From: Paenibacillus marchantiophytorum
GTDB taxonomy: Bacteria > Bacillota > Bacilli > Paenibacillales > NBRC-103111
Reading direction: 5' to 3'
DNA: 64,000 nucleotides
Assembly (NCBI RefSeq): GCF_014640555.1
Contig: NZ_BMHE01000035.1
Location: forward strand, 17,480 to 81,479
A model generated the notes under the pieces. The model did not search any database, was not told where the DNA came from, and worked only from the letters and a program-made list of their open reading frames with translations. This document shows, piece after piece, positions 51,963 through 60,732 of the stretch. The stretch's first letter is position 1, and each line of letters starts with the position of its first letter. The position numbers and the translations under genes are program-made.

Positions 51963-52520
51963 ATGTCATTACACAAAAAGTTCGAAGAAATAACCGTAAA
52001 GTCCGAACAAATTTTTAAAGGTAAAATTATTTCTCTGCAAGTAGACCATGTGCGTCTGCCCAACGGAGAATTAGCCACGCGTGAAATTGTTAAGCATCCA
52101 GGCGCTGTAGCAGTCATTCCGCTGCTTGACGATAAAATGATCGTGGTCGAACAATACCGAAAACCGCTGGAGAAAAGCCAGGTTGAAATTCCAGCAGGCA
52201 AGCTGGATGCAGGCGAAGAGCCGTTGAAAGCCGCTTTAAGAGAATTAGTGGAAGAAACGGGCTATCGAACTGACAATATCAAGCTTGTGAGCTCCTTCTA
52301 CACATCTCCTGGCTTTGCCGATGAGATCATCCATCTGTATGTGGCTGAAGATTTGGTGAAAGGTGAGGCCAATCCGGACGAAGATGAGTTCCTGGAATGC
52401 GAGGCGATCACCTTGGAACAAGCCCAGCAGTATATACGTGAAGGACGGATCAGTGACGCCAAAACGATCATGGCCGTTTATGCCTGGCAGTTGTACCGCT
52501 TAACAGGACGAATGCAATGA
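51963..52520 (+). CDS. nudF: ADP-ribose pyrophosphatase (Nudix)
   Basis: 185 residues. The Nudix box reads GKLDAGEEPLKAALRELVEE plus TGY. The N-terminal KSEQIFKGKIISLQVDHVRLPNG and the FYTSPGFADE region are those of NudF/YqkG, which splits ADP-ribose into AMP and ribose 5-phosphate. AGAGGTGTT precedes the ATG at 51963; the frame above, to 51906, runs through the probable -10 (TATAAT at 51902). Confidence 0.94.
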   Translation: MSLHKKFEEITVKSEQIFKGKIISLQVDHVRLPNGELATREIVKHPGAVAVIPLLDDKMIVVEQYRKPLEKSQVEIPAGKLDAGEEPLKAALRELVEETGYRTDNIKLVSSFYTSPGFADEIIHLYVAEDLVKGEANPDEDEFLECEAITLEQAQQYIREGRISDAKTIMAVYAWQLYRLTGRMQ

Positions 52521-53695
52521 ATTCTTATTACGTTGACCTCCATATTCATATCGGTCGATCGGAGAAAGGGCAAGCCGTAAAAATTAGTGCGGCTAATGAT
52601 TTGACCTTTTTCAATATTGCGCATGAAGCTGCCGTCAGAAAAGGCATGGAAGTGATAGGAATCATCGATTGCCATTCGCCTTCTGTGCAGGAAGATATCA
52701 TGACGTATTTGGATCGGGGAGAAATGGAAGAGTTGGCTGGCGGAGGTATCCGTTATCAGGATACGACGATCATGCTTGGCAGCGAGATTGAAGTGCGGGA
52801 TCCTGGAAGGGGCGCTGCGCATTTGCTTGCCTATATGCCTAATCTTGCTGTGATGCAAGAATTTACCAAGTGGATGAAGGGGCATATGAAAAATGTCGAG
52901 CTTAGCTCGCAGCGCATCTATGTTCCAGCGCGTGCGCTGCAAGATGAGATCGTTGGAAGAGGGGGCATCTTGATTCCTGCGCATATTTTCACGCCGCACA
53001 AAAGCGTGTATGGCAGCGCTGCGCAGCGAATGGAGGATTTGCTGGACTTAGACCAGATATCGGCTGTCGAATTGGGATTAAGCTCTGATTCGGACATGGC
53101 GGGAATGATTTCGGAGTTGGACCGCTTTACGTTTGTGACGAACTCCGATGCGCATTCGTTGGCTAAGATCGGTCGTGAATACAACCAAATGCGCTTGGCA
53201 GCGCCAACTTTTGAAGAGCTGGTTAAAGCCTTGCACAGGCAAGAAGGACGTGGGATAACGGCTAATTATGGACTTAATCCACGTTTGGGCAAATATCATA
53301 GAACTTACTGCAGTGTGTGTGAAGCTATCTTGGATGAAAGTGAAGGGACCGTCCTGCGCTGTGCAGATTGCGGCAGCCCTAAGATCATCAGAGGCGTCAT
53401 GGATCGGATTATGGCTTTGGCTGATCGGGATACAGCCTATGTGCCGCCCTATCGCCCGCCGTATCATTTTCAAATCCCGCTCCAATTCATCCCTGGACTT
53501 GGACCCAAAAAGCTGGATCAACTGCTCAGACGCTTCGGGACCGAGATGAATGTCCTGCATCGTACCGCCAGAGAAGATCTGGCAAGTGAGATCGGTGAAG
53601 ACATTGCTTCTTATTTAGTTCAAGCCCGAGAAGGCACTTTGCAGCTAGAGGTTGGCGGAGGGGGCAGATACGGGAAAGTGAAAAATCGTTCATAG
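52517..53695 (+). CDS. endonuclease Q-like PHP-domain protein (YqxK)
   Basis: 392 residues. The PHP domain shows YYVDLHIHIGRSEKG, IDCHSPSVQEDI and TNSDAHSLAKIGREYNQ as metal sites. A zinc ribbon follows (CSVCEAIL and CADCGS), then a helix-hairpin-helix IPGLGPKKLDQLLRRFG. This order is that of EndoQ, which cuts 5' of deaminated bases such as uracil and hypoxanthine in DNA. The start overlaps the nudF stop. Confidence 0.88.
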   Translation: MNSYYVDLHIHIGRSEKGQAVKISAANDLTFFNIAHEAAVRKGMEVIGIIDCHSPSVQEDIMTYLDRGEMEELAGGGIRYQDTTIMLGSEIEVRDPGRGAAHLLAYMPNLAVMQEFTKWMKGHMKNVELSSQRIYVPARALQDEIVGRGGILIPAHIFTPHKSVYGSAAQRMEDLLDLDQISAVELGLSSDSDMAGMISELDRFTFVTNSDAHSLAKIGREYNQMRLAAPTFEELVKALHRQEGRGITANYGLNPRLGKYHRTYCSVCEAILDESEGTVLRCADCGSPKIIRGVMDRIMALADRDTAYVPPYRPPYHFQIPLQFIPGLGPKKLDQLLRRFGTEMNVLHRTAREDLASEIGEDIASYLVQAREGTLQLEVGGGGRYGKVKNRS

Positions 53696-53756
53696 TTTTG
53701 CGCGCTCGCTCATAAGCTTGTCTTTGTACAGGTTGTACAAGGAAGGAGCAGCGAGG

Positions 53757-54398
53757 GTGAATAAAAACCTAACGATGAAACAATATATGAAGGATAATTT
53801 GCCGCTTTTTATATTCGTCTCCGTACTTTTCATCATCGGTGTCGTGTTTGGCGCTGTCATGGTGAACGCTCTTTCGTTGGAACAAAAGCAGGAAATGACC
53901 AGGCATTTGGGCAGTTTTTTCCATGAAGTCAATGATGGAGCTGAGTTTGACAGCAAGCAATCGTTCGTTCAAGCTTTCGGCATGCATATGAAATGGATTT
54001 TATTGATTTGGCTATTCGGTTTGTCAGTTATCGGATTGCCTTTAATTCTCGTGCTTGATTTTCTCAAAGGCGTGCTGATCGGCTTCACAGTGGGCTATTT
54101 AGTTGGACAAATGTCCTGGAAAGGCTTATTGTTTGCTCTTGTTTCTGTCGCTCCGCAGAATTTGATTGTCATTCCGGCTATCCTCTTTTGCAGTGTAGCG
54201 GCCATGGCCTTCTCAATTTATATGATTAAGAATCGGTTTATGAGCCGAAATGGCAGCATGTATCAACCTTTCATGCGATATACAACACTAACGCTTACGA
54301 TGGGAGCCTTTCTTCTGGGGGCAGCCCTATGGGAAGGATATGTCTCCCAAATGATGATGAAATGGGTAACGCCGATGCTCGTTGGCCTCTATGGGTAA
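53757..54398 (+). CDS. spoIIM: stage II sporulation protein M
   Basis: 213 residues, five membrane helices, family length. N-terminal KQYMKDNLPLFIFVSVLFI and the DUF95 core with LVSVAPQNLIVIPAILFCS are typical. SpoIIM works with SpoIID and SpoIIP in septal peptidoglycan removal during engulfment. The GTG at 53757 follows GGAAGGAG; the ATG at 53718 has no site. Confidence 0.94.
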   Translation: MNKNLTMKQYMKDNLPLFIFVSVLFIIGVVFGAVMVNALSLEQKQEMTRHLGSFFHEVNDGAEFDSKQSFVQAFGMHMKWILLIWLFGLSVIGLPLILVLDFLKGVLIGFTVGYLVGQMSWKGLLFALVSVAPQNLIVIPAILFCSVAAMAFSIYMIKNRFMSRNGSMYQPFMRYTTLTLTMGAFLLGAALWEGYVSQMMMKWVTPMLVGLYG

Positions 54399-54419
54399 TG
54401 GGTTTATGTATGTTTATGT

Positions 54420-54449
54420 TTGACTTTGTCAGCAAGCTCCCCCTATAAT
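54420..54449 (+). promoter_or_regulatory. sigma-A promoter of fur
   Basis: TTGACT at 54420-54425 and TATAAT at 54444-54449 are 18 bases apart, 55 bp before the fur start. No Fur box is visible near it. Confidence 0.75.
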
Positions 54450-54503
54450 AAAAAGAGTGGCTAAAATTGGGCTTGGATGCCCACCTTTCTGAGGGGGAGG
54501 CAT

Positions 54504-54989
54504 ATGGAAGCAAGGATCGAGAAAATAAAGCAGCAATTGCAATCCCAAGGGTACAAGCTTACCCCTCAACGGGAAGCGACAGTGCGCGTGCTTTTAGAAA
54601 ATGAACAAGATCATTTAAGCGCGGAAGACGTGTTTATGCTCGTAAAGGATAAAGCTCCGGAGATTGGACTGGCAACGGTATACCGAACTTTGGAGCTGCT
54701 GAGCGAACTGCATGTTTTGGAGAAAATGAATTTTGGCGACGGTGTAGCGCGTTACGATTTGCGTGATGATAGTACACGTCACCATCACCATCATTTAATT
54801 TGCGTACAATGCGGATCCGTTGATGAAATTATGGAAGACTGGCTCGGACCTTTGGAAGAAAGGTTAGACCGTGATTTCAATTTTCAAGTACTGGATCATC
54901 GACTTGATTTTCAAGGTATCTGCTATCGCTGCAACGAACGAGGGAAACCGGACTCATTGGACAAATCCAAAACAACAGTTACGGAATAG
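54504..54989 (+). CDS. fur: Fur family metalloregulator
   Basis: 161 residues. The winged helix (YKLTPQREATVRVLLEN, IGLATVYRTLELL) is followed by the metal site HHHHHLICVQCGSVDEI and a second Cys pair ICYRCNE that would hold structural zinc. Fur or a close paralogue such as PerR or Zur; the gene order beside xerD and the sequence HHHHHLIC favour Fur. GAGGGGGAGG precedes the ATG. Confidence 0.88.
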   Translation: MEARIEKIKQQLQSQGYKLTPQREATVRVLLENEQDHLSAEDVFMLVKDKAPEIGLATVYRTLELLSELHVLEKMNFGDGVARYDLRDDSTRHHHHHLICVQCGSVDEIMEDWLGPLEERLDRDFNFQVLDHRLDFQGICYRCNERGKPDSLDKSKTTVTE

Positions 54990-55005
54990 AGCTGTTCATA
55001 AAAGG

Positions 55006-55046
55006 AAAATGCCTGTAAGCACATCCTGTGCATACAGGCATTTTTT
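55006..55046 (+). terminator. terminator after fur
   Basis: AAAATGCCTGTAAGCACA and TGTGCATACAGGCATTTT form a long stem with one mismatch and a three-base loop, followed by T residues. Confidence 0.9.
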
Positions 55047-55156
55047 CATTTGCTTCATATAATGACTACAAAGAGCAGATCGTTCTCCGTTCACATAATT
55101 GGACTGTAAGCAGGGGCACATTATGACTAATGACCTAGAGGAAGAAGGTAGTCGTT

Positions 55157-56287
55157 ATGACCAAACAGCCGATTGTTATCGGTGTTCCCAAAGAAATTAA
55201 AAATAATGAAAACCGTGTGGCGTTAACGCCCGGAGGAGCAAGCATGCTGCTGGGCGCAGGCCATCAAGTGTTGGTAGAGAGCGGAGCAGGCTTGGGCAGC
55301 GGTTTCTTGGATGAGGACTATGTCAAAGAAGGGGCGATCCTGATCCCGGAAGCTGCGGAAATATGGGCTCGCGGAGATATGATCATGAAAGTCAAAGAAC
55401 CTCTCCCCGCGGAGTATGGCTATTTCAGGGAAGGGCAGTTGCTGTTCACGTATTTGCATCTTGCGGCTGCCGGAGATTTGGCGGATCACTTATTGCAAAA
55501 GAAAGTGACGGGCATCGCTTATGAAACGATTCAGCTTCCCAATGGTTCACTTCCGCTGCTCACACCGATGAGTGAAGTCGCCGGTCGGATGTCTGTACAA
55601 ATAGGCGCTCACTTTTTGGAACAATTTTATGGGGGGCGCGGCATTTTGCTTGGCGGTGTCCCAGGCGTACCGCCTGGCAACGTCGTTATTCTAGGCGGAG
55701 GCATCGTCGGAACGAATGCCGCTAAGATGGCGCTTGGCCTTGGAGCGAGTGTCGTTATTATCGAACGCAGCGCGGATCGCATGAGAGCGCTTGATGATAT
55801 ATTTGGAGGTCGACTGAATACGCTGATGTCGAATCCTTATAATATTGCGAGCGCCGTTCAGAAAGCGGATCTCTTAATTGGCGCTGTGCTCATTCCTGGA
55901 GCGAGAGCCCCACGCCTAGTGACGGAAGCGATGGTGCAGAGCATGAAGCCTGGCGCTGTCATTGTGGATGTCGCGGTAGATCAAGGCGGCTCGATAGAAA
56001 CGATTGATCGGGTCACTACGCACAATGATCCAACCTATGAAAAGCACGGCGTTCTTCATTATGCGGTTGCCAATATGCCTGGTGCTGTCCCGCGGACATC
56101 GACGCTGGCGCTGACGAATGTCACGCTTCCCTATGCGCTGGAGCTTGCCAATAAAGGCTTCACACAGGCAATTACGGATAACTATCCGCTGCAGCTCGGA
56201 GTGAATACCTACATGGGAAGCATCACGCATCCAGCTGTCGCTGAAGCGTTAGGGAAGCCTTATGCCAAGTTGGCCGAGTTGTCATAA
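55157..56287 (+). CDS. ald: alanine dehydrogenase
   Basis: 376 residues. IGVPKEIKNNENRVALTPGG at the start, the substrate-binding MKVKEPLPAEY and the NAD-binding VILGGGIVGTNAAKMALGLG are characteristic. It converts L-alanine to pyruvate and ammonia and is needed for sporulation in B. subtilis. AGGAAGAAGG precedes the ATG. Confidence 0.95.
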   Translation: MTKQPIVIGVPKEIKNNENRVALTPGGASMLLGAGHQVLVESGAGLGSGFLDEDYVKEGAILIPEAAEIWARGDMIMKVKEPLPAEYGYFREGQLLFTYLHLAAAGDLADHLLQKKVTGIAYETIQLPNGSLPLLTPMSEVAGRMSVQIGAHFLEQFYGGRGILLGGVPGVPPGNVVILGGGIVGTNAAKMALGLGASVVIIERSADRMRALDDIFGGRLNTLMSNPYNIASAVQKADLLIGAVLIPGARAPRLVTEAMVQSMKPGAVIVDVAVDQGGSIETIDRVTTHNDPTYEKHGVLHYAVANMPGAVPRTSTLALTNVTLPYALELANKGFTQAITDNYPLQLGVNTYMGSITHPAVAEALGKPYAKLAELS

Positions 56288-56344
56288 ACAACCAGCTAGA
56301 TTCATATCCTGTCCTTAGGAAAGCCAAAGAAATGAGGGCAGGCT

Positions 56345-56584
56345 ATGATATTTTCATATCGGAAATTACTTGTTCGCTTGCGCTATATGCTGCTGTTCAT
56401 GGCGTTGACGGTGATTTTATATCAAGTGATGTTCGTGCTGTCCGGCTGGATTCAGCCTGTAAACAAATATCGAACTCCTACAGGCAAGTCTGTGAAAGTT
56501 TTTGATCAGCAAGAGCATGTTTTATTATCGGACAAAGGGTCGATGAGTCAAAGATTGCGTTTATTTTATTGGTATGGTGAATAA
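56345..56584 (+). CDS. yqzK: YqzK family protein (DUF4227)
   Basis: 79 residues: one N-terminal membrane helix (YMLLFMALTVILYQVMFVL), the conserved GWIQPVNKYRTPTGKSVKVF and a short extracellular part. YqzK/DUF4227 proteins lie directly before xerD in bacilli, as here. Function not known. Confidence 0.88.
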   Translation: MIFSYRKLLVRLRYMLLFMALTVILYQVMFVLSGWIQPVNKYRTPTGKSVKVFDQQEHVLLSDKGSMSQRLRLFYWYGE

Positions 56585-56658
56585 TAGAGGAGTTCTCTAA
56601 TAGATCGTTGAATGCTATCATGAAGAAGATAAGGCATCACACGAAGGAGAACACCGGC

Positions 56659-57558
56659 ATGATAAAGAATGATCTGCAATCCTTCATCCGATTTCTATCT
56701 GTAGAGCGGGGGCTAGCGCGCAATACCCTCGAATCTTACGAGAGAGACCTGCAGCAATTTGTTGACTACTTACAGCGGCAAGAGATCACAACATGGAAAG
56801 ATACCAACAAAATGCATATCACCGGCTACCTTTCACAGATGAAATTATTAGGTCGCGCATCGGCAACTTTGTCACGAAACCTGGTTTCCATACGAGCTTT
56901 GTTTCAGTTTCTTGTCAAAGAACGAGTGATTGATTCGGACCCATCTATTTATGTCGAAGCCCCTAAGTTAGAGAAGAAGCTGCCTAAGATTCTTTCCATT
57001 CAAGAGGTGGAAAAGCTGTTGGCTGCGCCGCAGGCAGAAATGGTTAGCGGGGCAAGGGATAAAGCGATGCTGGAGCTGTTGTACGCAACGGGCATACGGG
57101 TTACGGAATTGATCTCTTTGAATGTATCCGATGTGAATCTGCAGATGGGTTTTATTCGATGTATTGGTAAAGCGGAGAAGGAGCGTAATATCCCGCTTAG
57201 TTCGATTGCGACTCGATGCTTAACCACATATATTCATAAAGATCGGATCAAGATGCTGAAAAAAACAACAGAGGAAGAAGCGCTGTTTATTGGGCATTTG
57301 GGAACAAGAATGACAAGACAGGGCTTTTGGAAAATTCTCAAGCGGTATGCCAAAGAGATGGATATTGCAAGCGATATCTCGCCTCATGCGTTGAGACATT
57401 CTTTTGCGGCTCATTTGATCGAGAATGGGGCAGATCTGAGATCTGTGCAAGAGATGCTCGGTCATTCTGATATTTCATCAACCCAAATGTATGTGCAAGT
57501 TGCCAAGCTCAAGATGAAGGATGTTTATAACTCGGCACATCCCCGAGCGAATATGTAA
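56659..57558 (+). CDS. xerD: tyrosine recombinase XerD
   Basis: 299 residues. N-terminal SAM-like domain (FLSVERGLARNTLESYERDL) and catalytic domain with the R-K-H-R-H-Y residues in ATGIRVTEL, HALRHSFAAHL, LGHSDISSTQMYVQV. With XerC it resolves chromosome dimers at dif. The ATG at 56659 has AAGGAGA upstream; the frame above to 56608 has none. Context with yqzK and deoB says chromosomal XerD, not an integrase. Confidence 0.94.
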   Translation: MIKNDLQSFIRFLSVERGLARNTLESYERDLQQFVDYLQRQEITTWKDTNKMHITGYLSQMKLLGRASATLSRNLVSIRALFQFLVKERVIDSDPSIYVEAPKLEKKLPKILSIQEVEKLLAAPQAEMVSGARDKAMLELLYATGIRVTELISLNVSDVNLQMGFIRCIGKAEKERNIPLSSIATRCLTTYIHKDRIKMLKKTTEEEALFIGHLGTRMTRQGFWKILKRYAKEMDIASDISPHALRHSFAAHLIENGADLRSVQEMLGHSDISSTQMYVQVAKLKMKDVYNSAHPRANM

Positions 57559-57563
57559 AGCTA

Positions 57564-57601
57564 AGCAGCGGCGGTTTCCGTAAGGAGAAGCTGCTGTTTT
57601 G
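57564..57601 (+). terminator. weak hairpin after xerD
   Basis: AGCAGC at 57564-57569 pairs with GCTGCT at 57590-57595 and is followed by G and four T residues. The loop is large. Confidence 0.4.
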
Positions 57602-57668
57602 CATTCAAGGAGCAGAAGTGAGATAATTAAGGGTGGATAACATTAGGAATTGATTTGGAGGGACTAAC

Positions 57669-58844
57669 GTGCGCTTTGAACGAATCAGTTTAATCGTATT
57701 GGATAGTGTAGGCATCGGCGAACTACCGGATGCCAAACAGTTTGGCGACAGCGGGGCCCACACACTTGGACATATCGCAGAAAGCGTAAGTGGATTTGCC
57801 CTTCCTAACTTACAGCGGATGGGCCTAGGAAGTATTGCAGATATCAAAGGCATTCCAGCAGCGGATGCGCCGGAAAGCTATTATGGCAAGATGGCGGAAG
57901 TCTCCGTTGGCAAGGATACCATGACAGGTCATTGGGAATTGATGGGCTTGCGTATTTCAACACCATTTAATGTATATCCAGACGGATTTCCGGCAGCTCT
58001 GATTGATCAATTCGAGCAGGAGACAGGTCGTAAAGTCATCGGCAATAAGCCAGCATCGGGTACGGAAATTCTTGATGAGCTTGGCGAGAAACAGATGAAA
58101 ACGGGGGCCTGGATTGTTTACACCTCTGCGGACAGTGTCTTTCAGTTAGCGGCGCACGAAGAAATCATCCCATTGGATGAGCTCTACCGAGCCTGTGAAA
58201 TTGCGAGAAGATTAACGATGCAGGATGAATTTGCGGTTGGCAGAGTTATCGCGAGACCTTACTTAGGCGAGCCAGGCGCATTTAAGCGTACGCCGAATCG
58301 GCATGATTATGCGGTTAAGCCTCCTGCGCCAACGGTGATGAACCACCTGAAGGATGCGGGTCTAGATGTGATTGCAATTGGCAAAATCAATGATATTTTT
58401 GATGGGGAAGGCGTTACGCAAACGAGCTCTACCAAGAGCAACCTGGATGGGATTAACAAGACCATTGAAGTTTTGGGAACTTCGTTCAAAGGGCTAGCGT
58501 TCACGAATCTGGTGGATTTTGATTCCCTGTACGGTCACCGTCGTGACCCGGAAGGATACGGCCGCGCGCTGGAGGAGTTTGACAGCTTCGTGCCGCAGCT
58601 CAAAGCAGGATTAGGTCCCAAGGATCTGTTGATTTTGACCGCAGATCATGGGAATGATCCCATTCATGCCGGAACAGACCATACACGCGAATACGTTCCT
58701 ATTTTGCTGTACAGCCCGAGCTTCGAGTCGCCGGCTTCCCTTGGGATTCGTGGGACATTTGCTGATTTGGGCGCGACAATAGCCGATAATTTCGGCGTAA
58801 AGGCGACCGATCAAGGCGAAAGTTTCTTATCTCTTTTAAAATAA
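57669..58844 (+). CDS. deoB: phosphopentomutase
   Basis: 391 residues from a GTG start after GGAGGGACT. VLDSVGIGELPDAKQFGDSG, VGKDTMTGHWELMG and LTADHGNDP carry the metal-binding and phospho-acceptor residues of DeoB/Drm. It interconverts (deoxy)ribose 1- and 5-phosphate, the step after the phosphorylases encoded next. Confidence 0.96.
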   Translation: MRFERISLIVLDSVGIGELPDAKQFGDSGAHTLGHIAESVSGFALPNLQRMGLGSIADIKGIPAADAPESYYGKMAEVSVGKDTMTGHWELMGLRISTPFNVYPDGFPAALIDQFEQETGRKVIGNKPASGTEILDELGEKQMKTGAWIVYTSADSVFQLAAHEEIIPLDELYRACEIARRLTMQDEFAVGRVIARPYLGEPGAFKRTPNRHDYAVKPPAPTVMNHLKDAGLDVIAIGKINDIFDGEGVTQTSSTKSNLDGINKTIEVLGTSFKGLAFTNLVDFDSLYGHRRDPEGYGRALEEFDSFVPQLKAGLGPKDLLILTADHGNDPIHAGTDHTREYVPILLYSPSFESPASLGIRGTFADLGATIADNFGVKATDQGESFLSLLK

Positions 58845-58879
58845 ACCGTAATTGACTAATTTTCAGGAGGAATTAACCT

Positions 58880-59707
58880 ATGTCCGATAATACGATGATT
58901 CAGAAGATCCAAGAGGCAGCAGCCTTTATTAGCAAAGAAACGAATATCAAACCTCAAATTGGCCTTATCCTTGGTTCAGGACTTGGCGTCCTTGCTGATT
59001 TGATCGAACAACCCATCGTGGTGGATTATTCCCGAATTCCTCATTTTCCTGTTTCCACGGTAGAAGGTCATGCCGGCGAATTAGTTGTTGGTACGATTCA
59101 AGGGAAGTCCGTCCTGATCATGAAGGGCCGTTTCCATGCCTATGAAGGCTATGGCGCAGAAACCGTTTCTTTCCCTGTCAGAGTGATGAAAGAGCTCGGC
59201 GTTGAAACATTGATCGTCACGAATGCCGCTGGCGGAATTAATGAATCCTATCAAGTTGGCGATCTGATGGTCATTAGTGATCACTTGAATTTGACGTACC
59301 GCAACCCGCTTATCGGTCCTAATGACAATGCGCTTGGCGTGCGCTTCCCCGATATGTCCGAGGCTTACAGCAAACGTCTGCGCAAACTGGCGCATGATGT
59401 CGCGGCTTCCCAAGATTTCAAACTGCAAGAAGGCGTGTACGTGGGCCTGCTTGGACCTAACTATGAAACTCCGGCAGAAATTCGTATGTTCCGCACACTA
59501 GGCGGAGATTCAGTAGGGATGTCTACAGTTCCCGAAGTTATCGTAGCTCGTCACGCAGGTATCGAAGTGTTAGGCTTCTCATGTATTTCCAACATGGCTT
59601 CCGGTATTTTGGACCAACCGCTTTCCCATGCAGAAGTGATGGAAACTACGGAAAAAGTTAAACCTAAGTTTTTGAAATTAGTCCTCGGTATCATTGAGGC
59701 ACTTTAA
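58880..59707 (+). CDS. pupG: purine nucleoside phosphorylase 1
   Basis: 275 residues of the trimeric PNP family: phosphate-binding LGSGLG, FPVSTVEGHAG, MKGRFHAYEGY, TNAAGG and ISDHLN. The base-binding residues are the canonical pair, E196 in GPNYETPAE and N238 in SCISNMASG, fitting inosine and guanosine. CAGGAGGAATT lies before the ATG. A paralogue follows 18 bases later. Confidence 0.94.
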   Translation: MSDNTMIQKIQEAAAFISKETNIKPQIGLILGSGLGVLADLIEQPIVVDYSRIPHFPVSTVEGHAGELVVGTIQGKSVLIMKGRFHAYEGYGAETVSFPVRVMKELGVETLIVTNAAGGINESYQVGDLMVISDHLNLTYRNPLIGPNDNALGVRFPDMSEAYSKRLRKLAHDVAASQDFKLQEGVYVGLLGPNYETPAEIRMFRTLGGDSVGMSTVPEVIVARHAGIEVLGFSCISNMASGILDQPLSHAEVMETTEKVKPKFLKLVLGIIEAL

Positions 59708-59725
59708 TCAGAAGAGGAGATCATC

Positions 59726-60580
59726 ATGGAATTAACGTACATAGAGAAAATCAAAGAAGCAGCAAGTTTTATTCAAAAGAAGCTAGGTACCGTGCAACCC
59801 GTCATCGGACTCGTCCTTGGGTCAGGTCTAGGCGATATGGCTAATCAGGTTGAAAATCCAGTTGCGATCGATTACAGTGAGGTTCCTCATTTCCCTGTTT
59901 CCACGGTGGAAGGTCATGAAGGCCGCTTTGTAGCGGGGACCTTGGAAGGGAAACAAGTGATCGTGATGCAGGGGCGTTTTCATTATTATGAAGGCTACGA
60001 TATGAAAAAGGTTGTATTCCCTGTCTATGTGATGAAAGCCATCGGTGTCCAGACGGTCGTCATGACGAACGCCGCTGGCGGGATGAATCGCTCGTTCCAA
60101 GCGGGAGATTTGATGGTCATCAGCGATCATTTGAATATGACTGGCGACAATCCGTTGATTGGTCCTAACCATCAAGAGCTGGGCGTTCGTTTCCCTGATA
60201 TGTCGGAAGCTTATAACCGTGAATATCGCAAGCTTGCACTCGAGCTCGCTAAGAGCGTAGTAGGCGATGACGGCGCACCGCTTAAACTGCAAGAAGGCGT
60301 ATATGCGGGAATTACAGGTCCTACTTATTGCACGCCGGCAGAACTGACGATGCTGGCTCGAGTCGGCGGAGATGCTATTGGCATGTCTACCGTAGCTGAG
60401 GTCATTGCTGCGCGCCATTCAGGGCTCAAAGTATTAGGCATCTCTTGCATTACCGACATGGCGGTAGGCGAAGAACTAGAGCCTCTGACGCATGAACAGG
60501 TGGTTGCTGTGGCAAATCGCACGAAGCCGAAGTTCATCGCTTTGGTCAAGGCATTTGTCCGGGAAGTTAAACTAGGATAA
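59726..60580 (+). CDS. purine nucleoside phosphorylase 2, altered base site
   Basis: 284 residues, clearly a paralogue of the preceding gene, with the same phosphate and ribose motifs. The two key base-contacting positions differ: C202 in GPTYCTPAE replaces glutamate, and D244 in SCITDMAVG replaces asparagine. MTA phosphorylases, which use 6-aminopurines, also lack that glutamate and have Asp at the second place. A different substrate range is likely. Confidence 0.9.
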   Translation: MELTYIEKIKEAASFIQKKLGTVQPVIGLVLGSGLGDMANQVENPVAIDYSEVPHFPVSTVEGHEGRFVAGTLEGKQVIVMQGRFHYYEGYDMKKVVFPVYVMKAIGVQTVVMTNAAGGMNRSFQAGDLMVISDHLNMTGDNPLIGPNHQELGVRFPDMSEAYNREYRKLALELAKSVVGDDGAPLKLQEGVYAGITGPTYCTPAELTMLARVGGDAIGMSTVAEVIAARHSGLKVLGISCITDMAVGEELEPLTHEQVVAVANRTKPKFIALVKAFVREVKLG

Positions 60581-60655
60581 GATGGTTTGATTGTTTATCA
60601 ATTTTTAATGAGATTTAGCATCTGGAGACCTATGAATTGCCGGGGAGTCATGCTA

Positions 60656-60681
60656 GAATATAGTCAATTAGAACTATATTC
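60656..60681. repeat. inverted repeat upstream of the YvyF-like gene
   Basis: GAATATAGT at 60656-60664 and ACTATATTC at 60673-60681 are exact inverted repeats eight bases apart. They cover a possible -10 (TATAGT at 60659-60664) whose -35 would be TTGCCG at 60637-60642. An operator is a fair guess. Confidence 0.6.
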
Positions 60682-60732
60682 GAAGGCATCCTAGCTAAGG
60701 ATACCTATTCCATAACAAGGATGTGGTGGAGC

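Noticed and set aside
53701..53745. TTGTACA repeats before spoIIM as an operator
   Set aside because: The core TGTACA is self-complementary and short, so the apparent repeats could be chance; no promoter was found beside them.
56659..57558. Tyrosine recombinase as a sign of an integrated element
   Set aside because: Sequence and the yqzK-xerD-deoB context match chromosomal XerD; no attachment repeats or phage genes are near.
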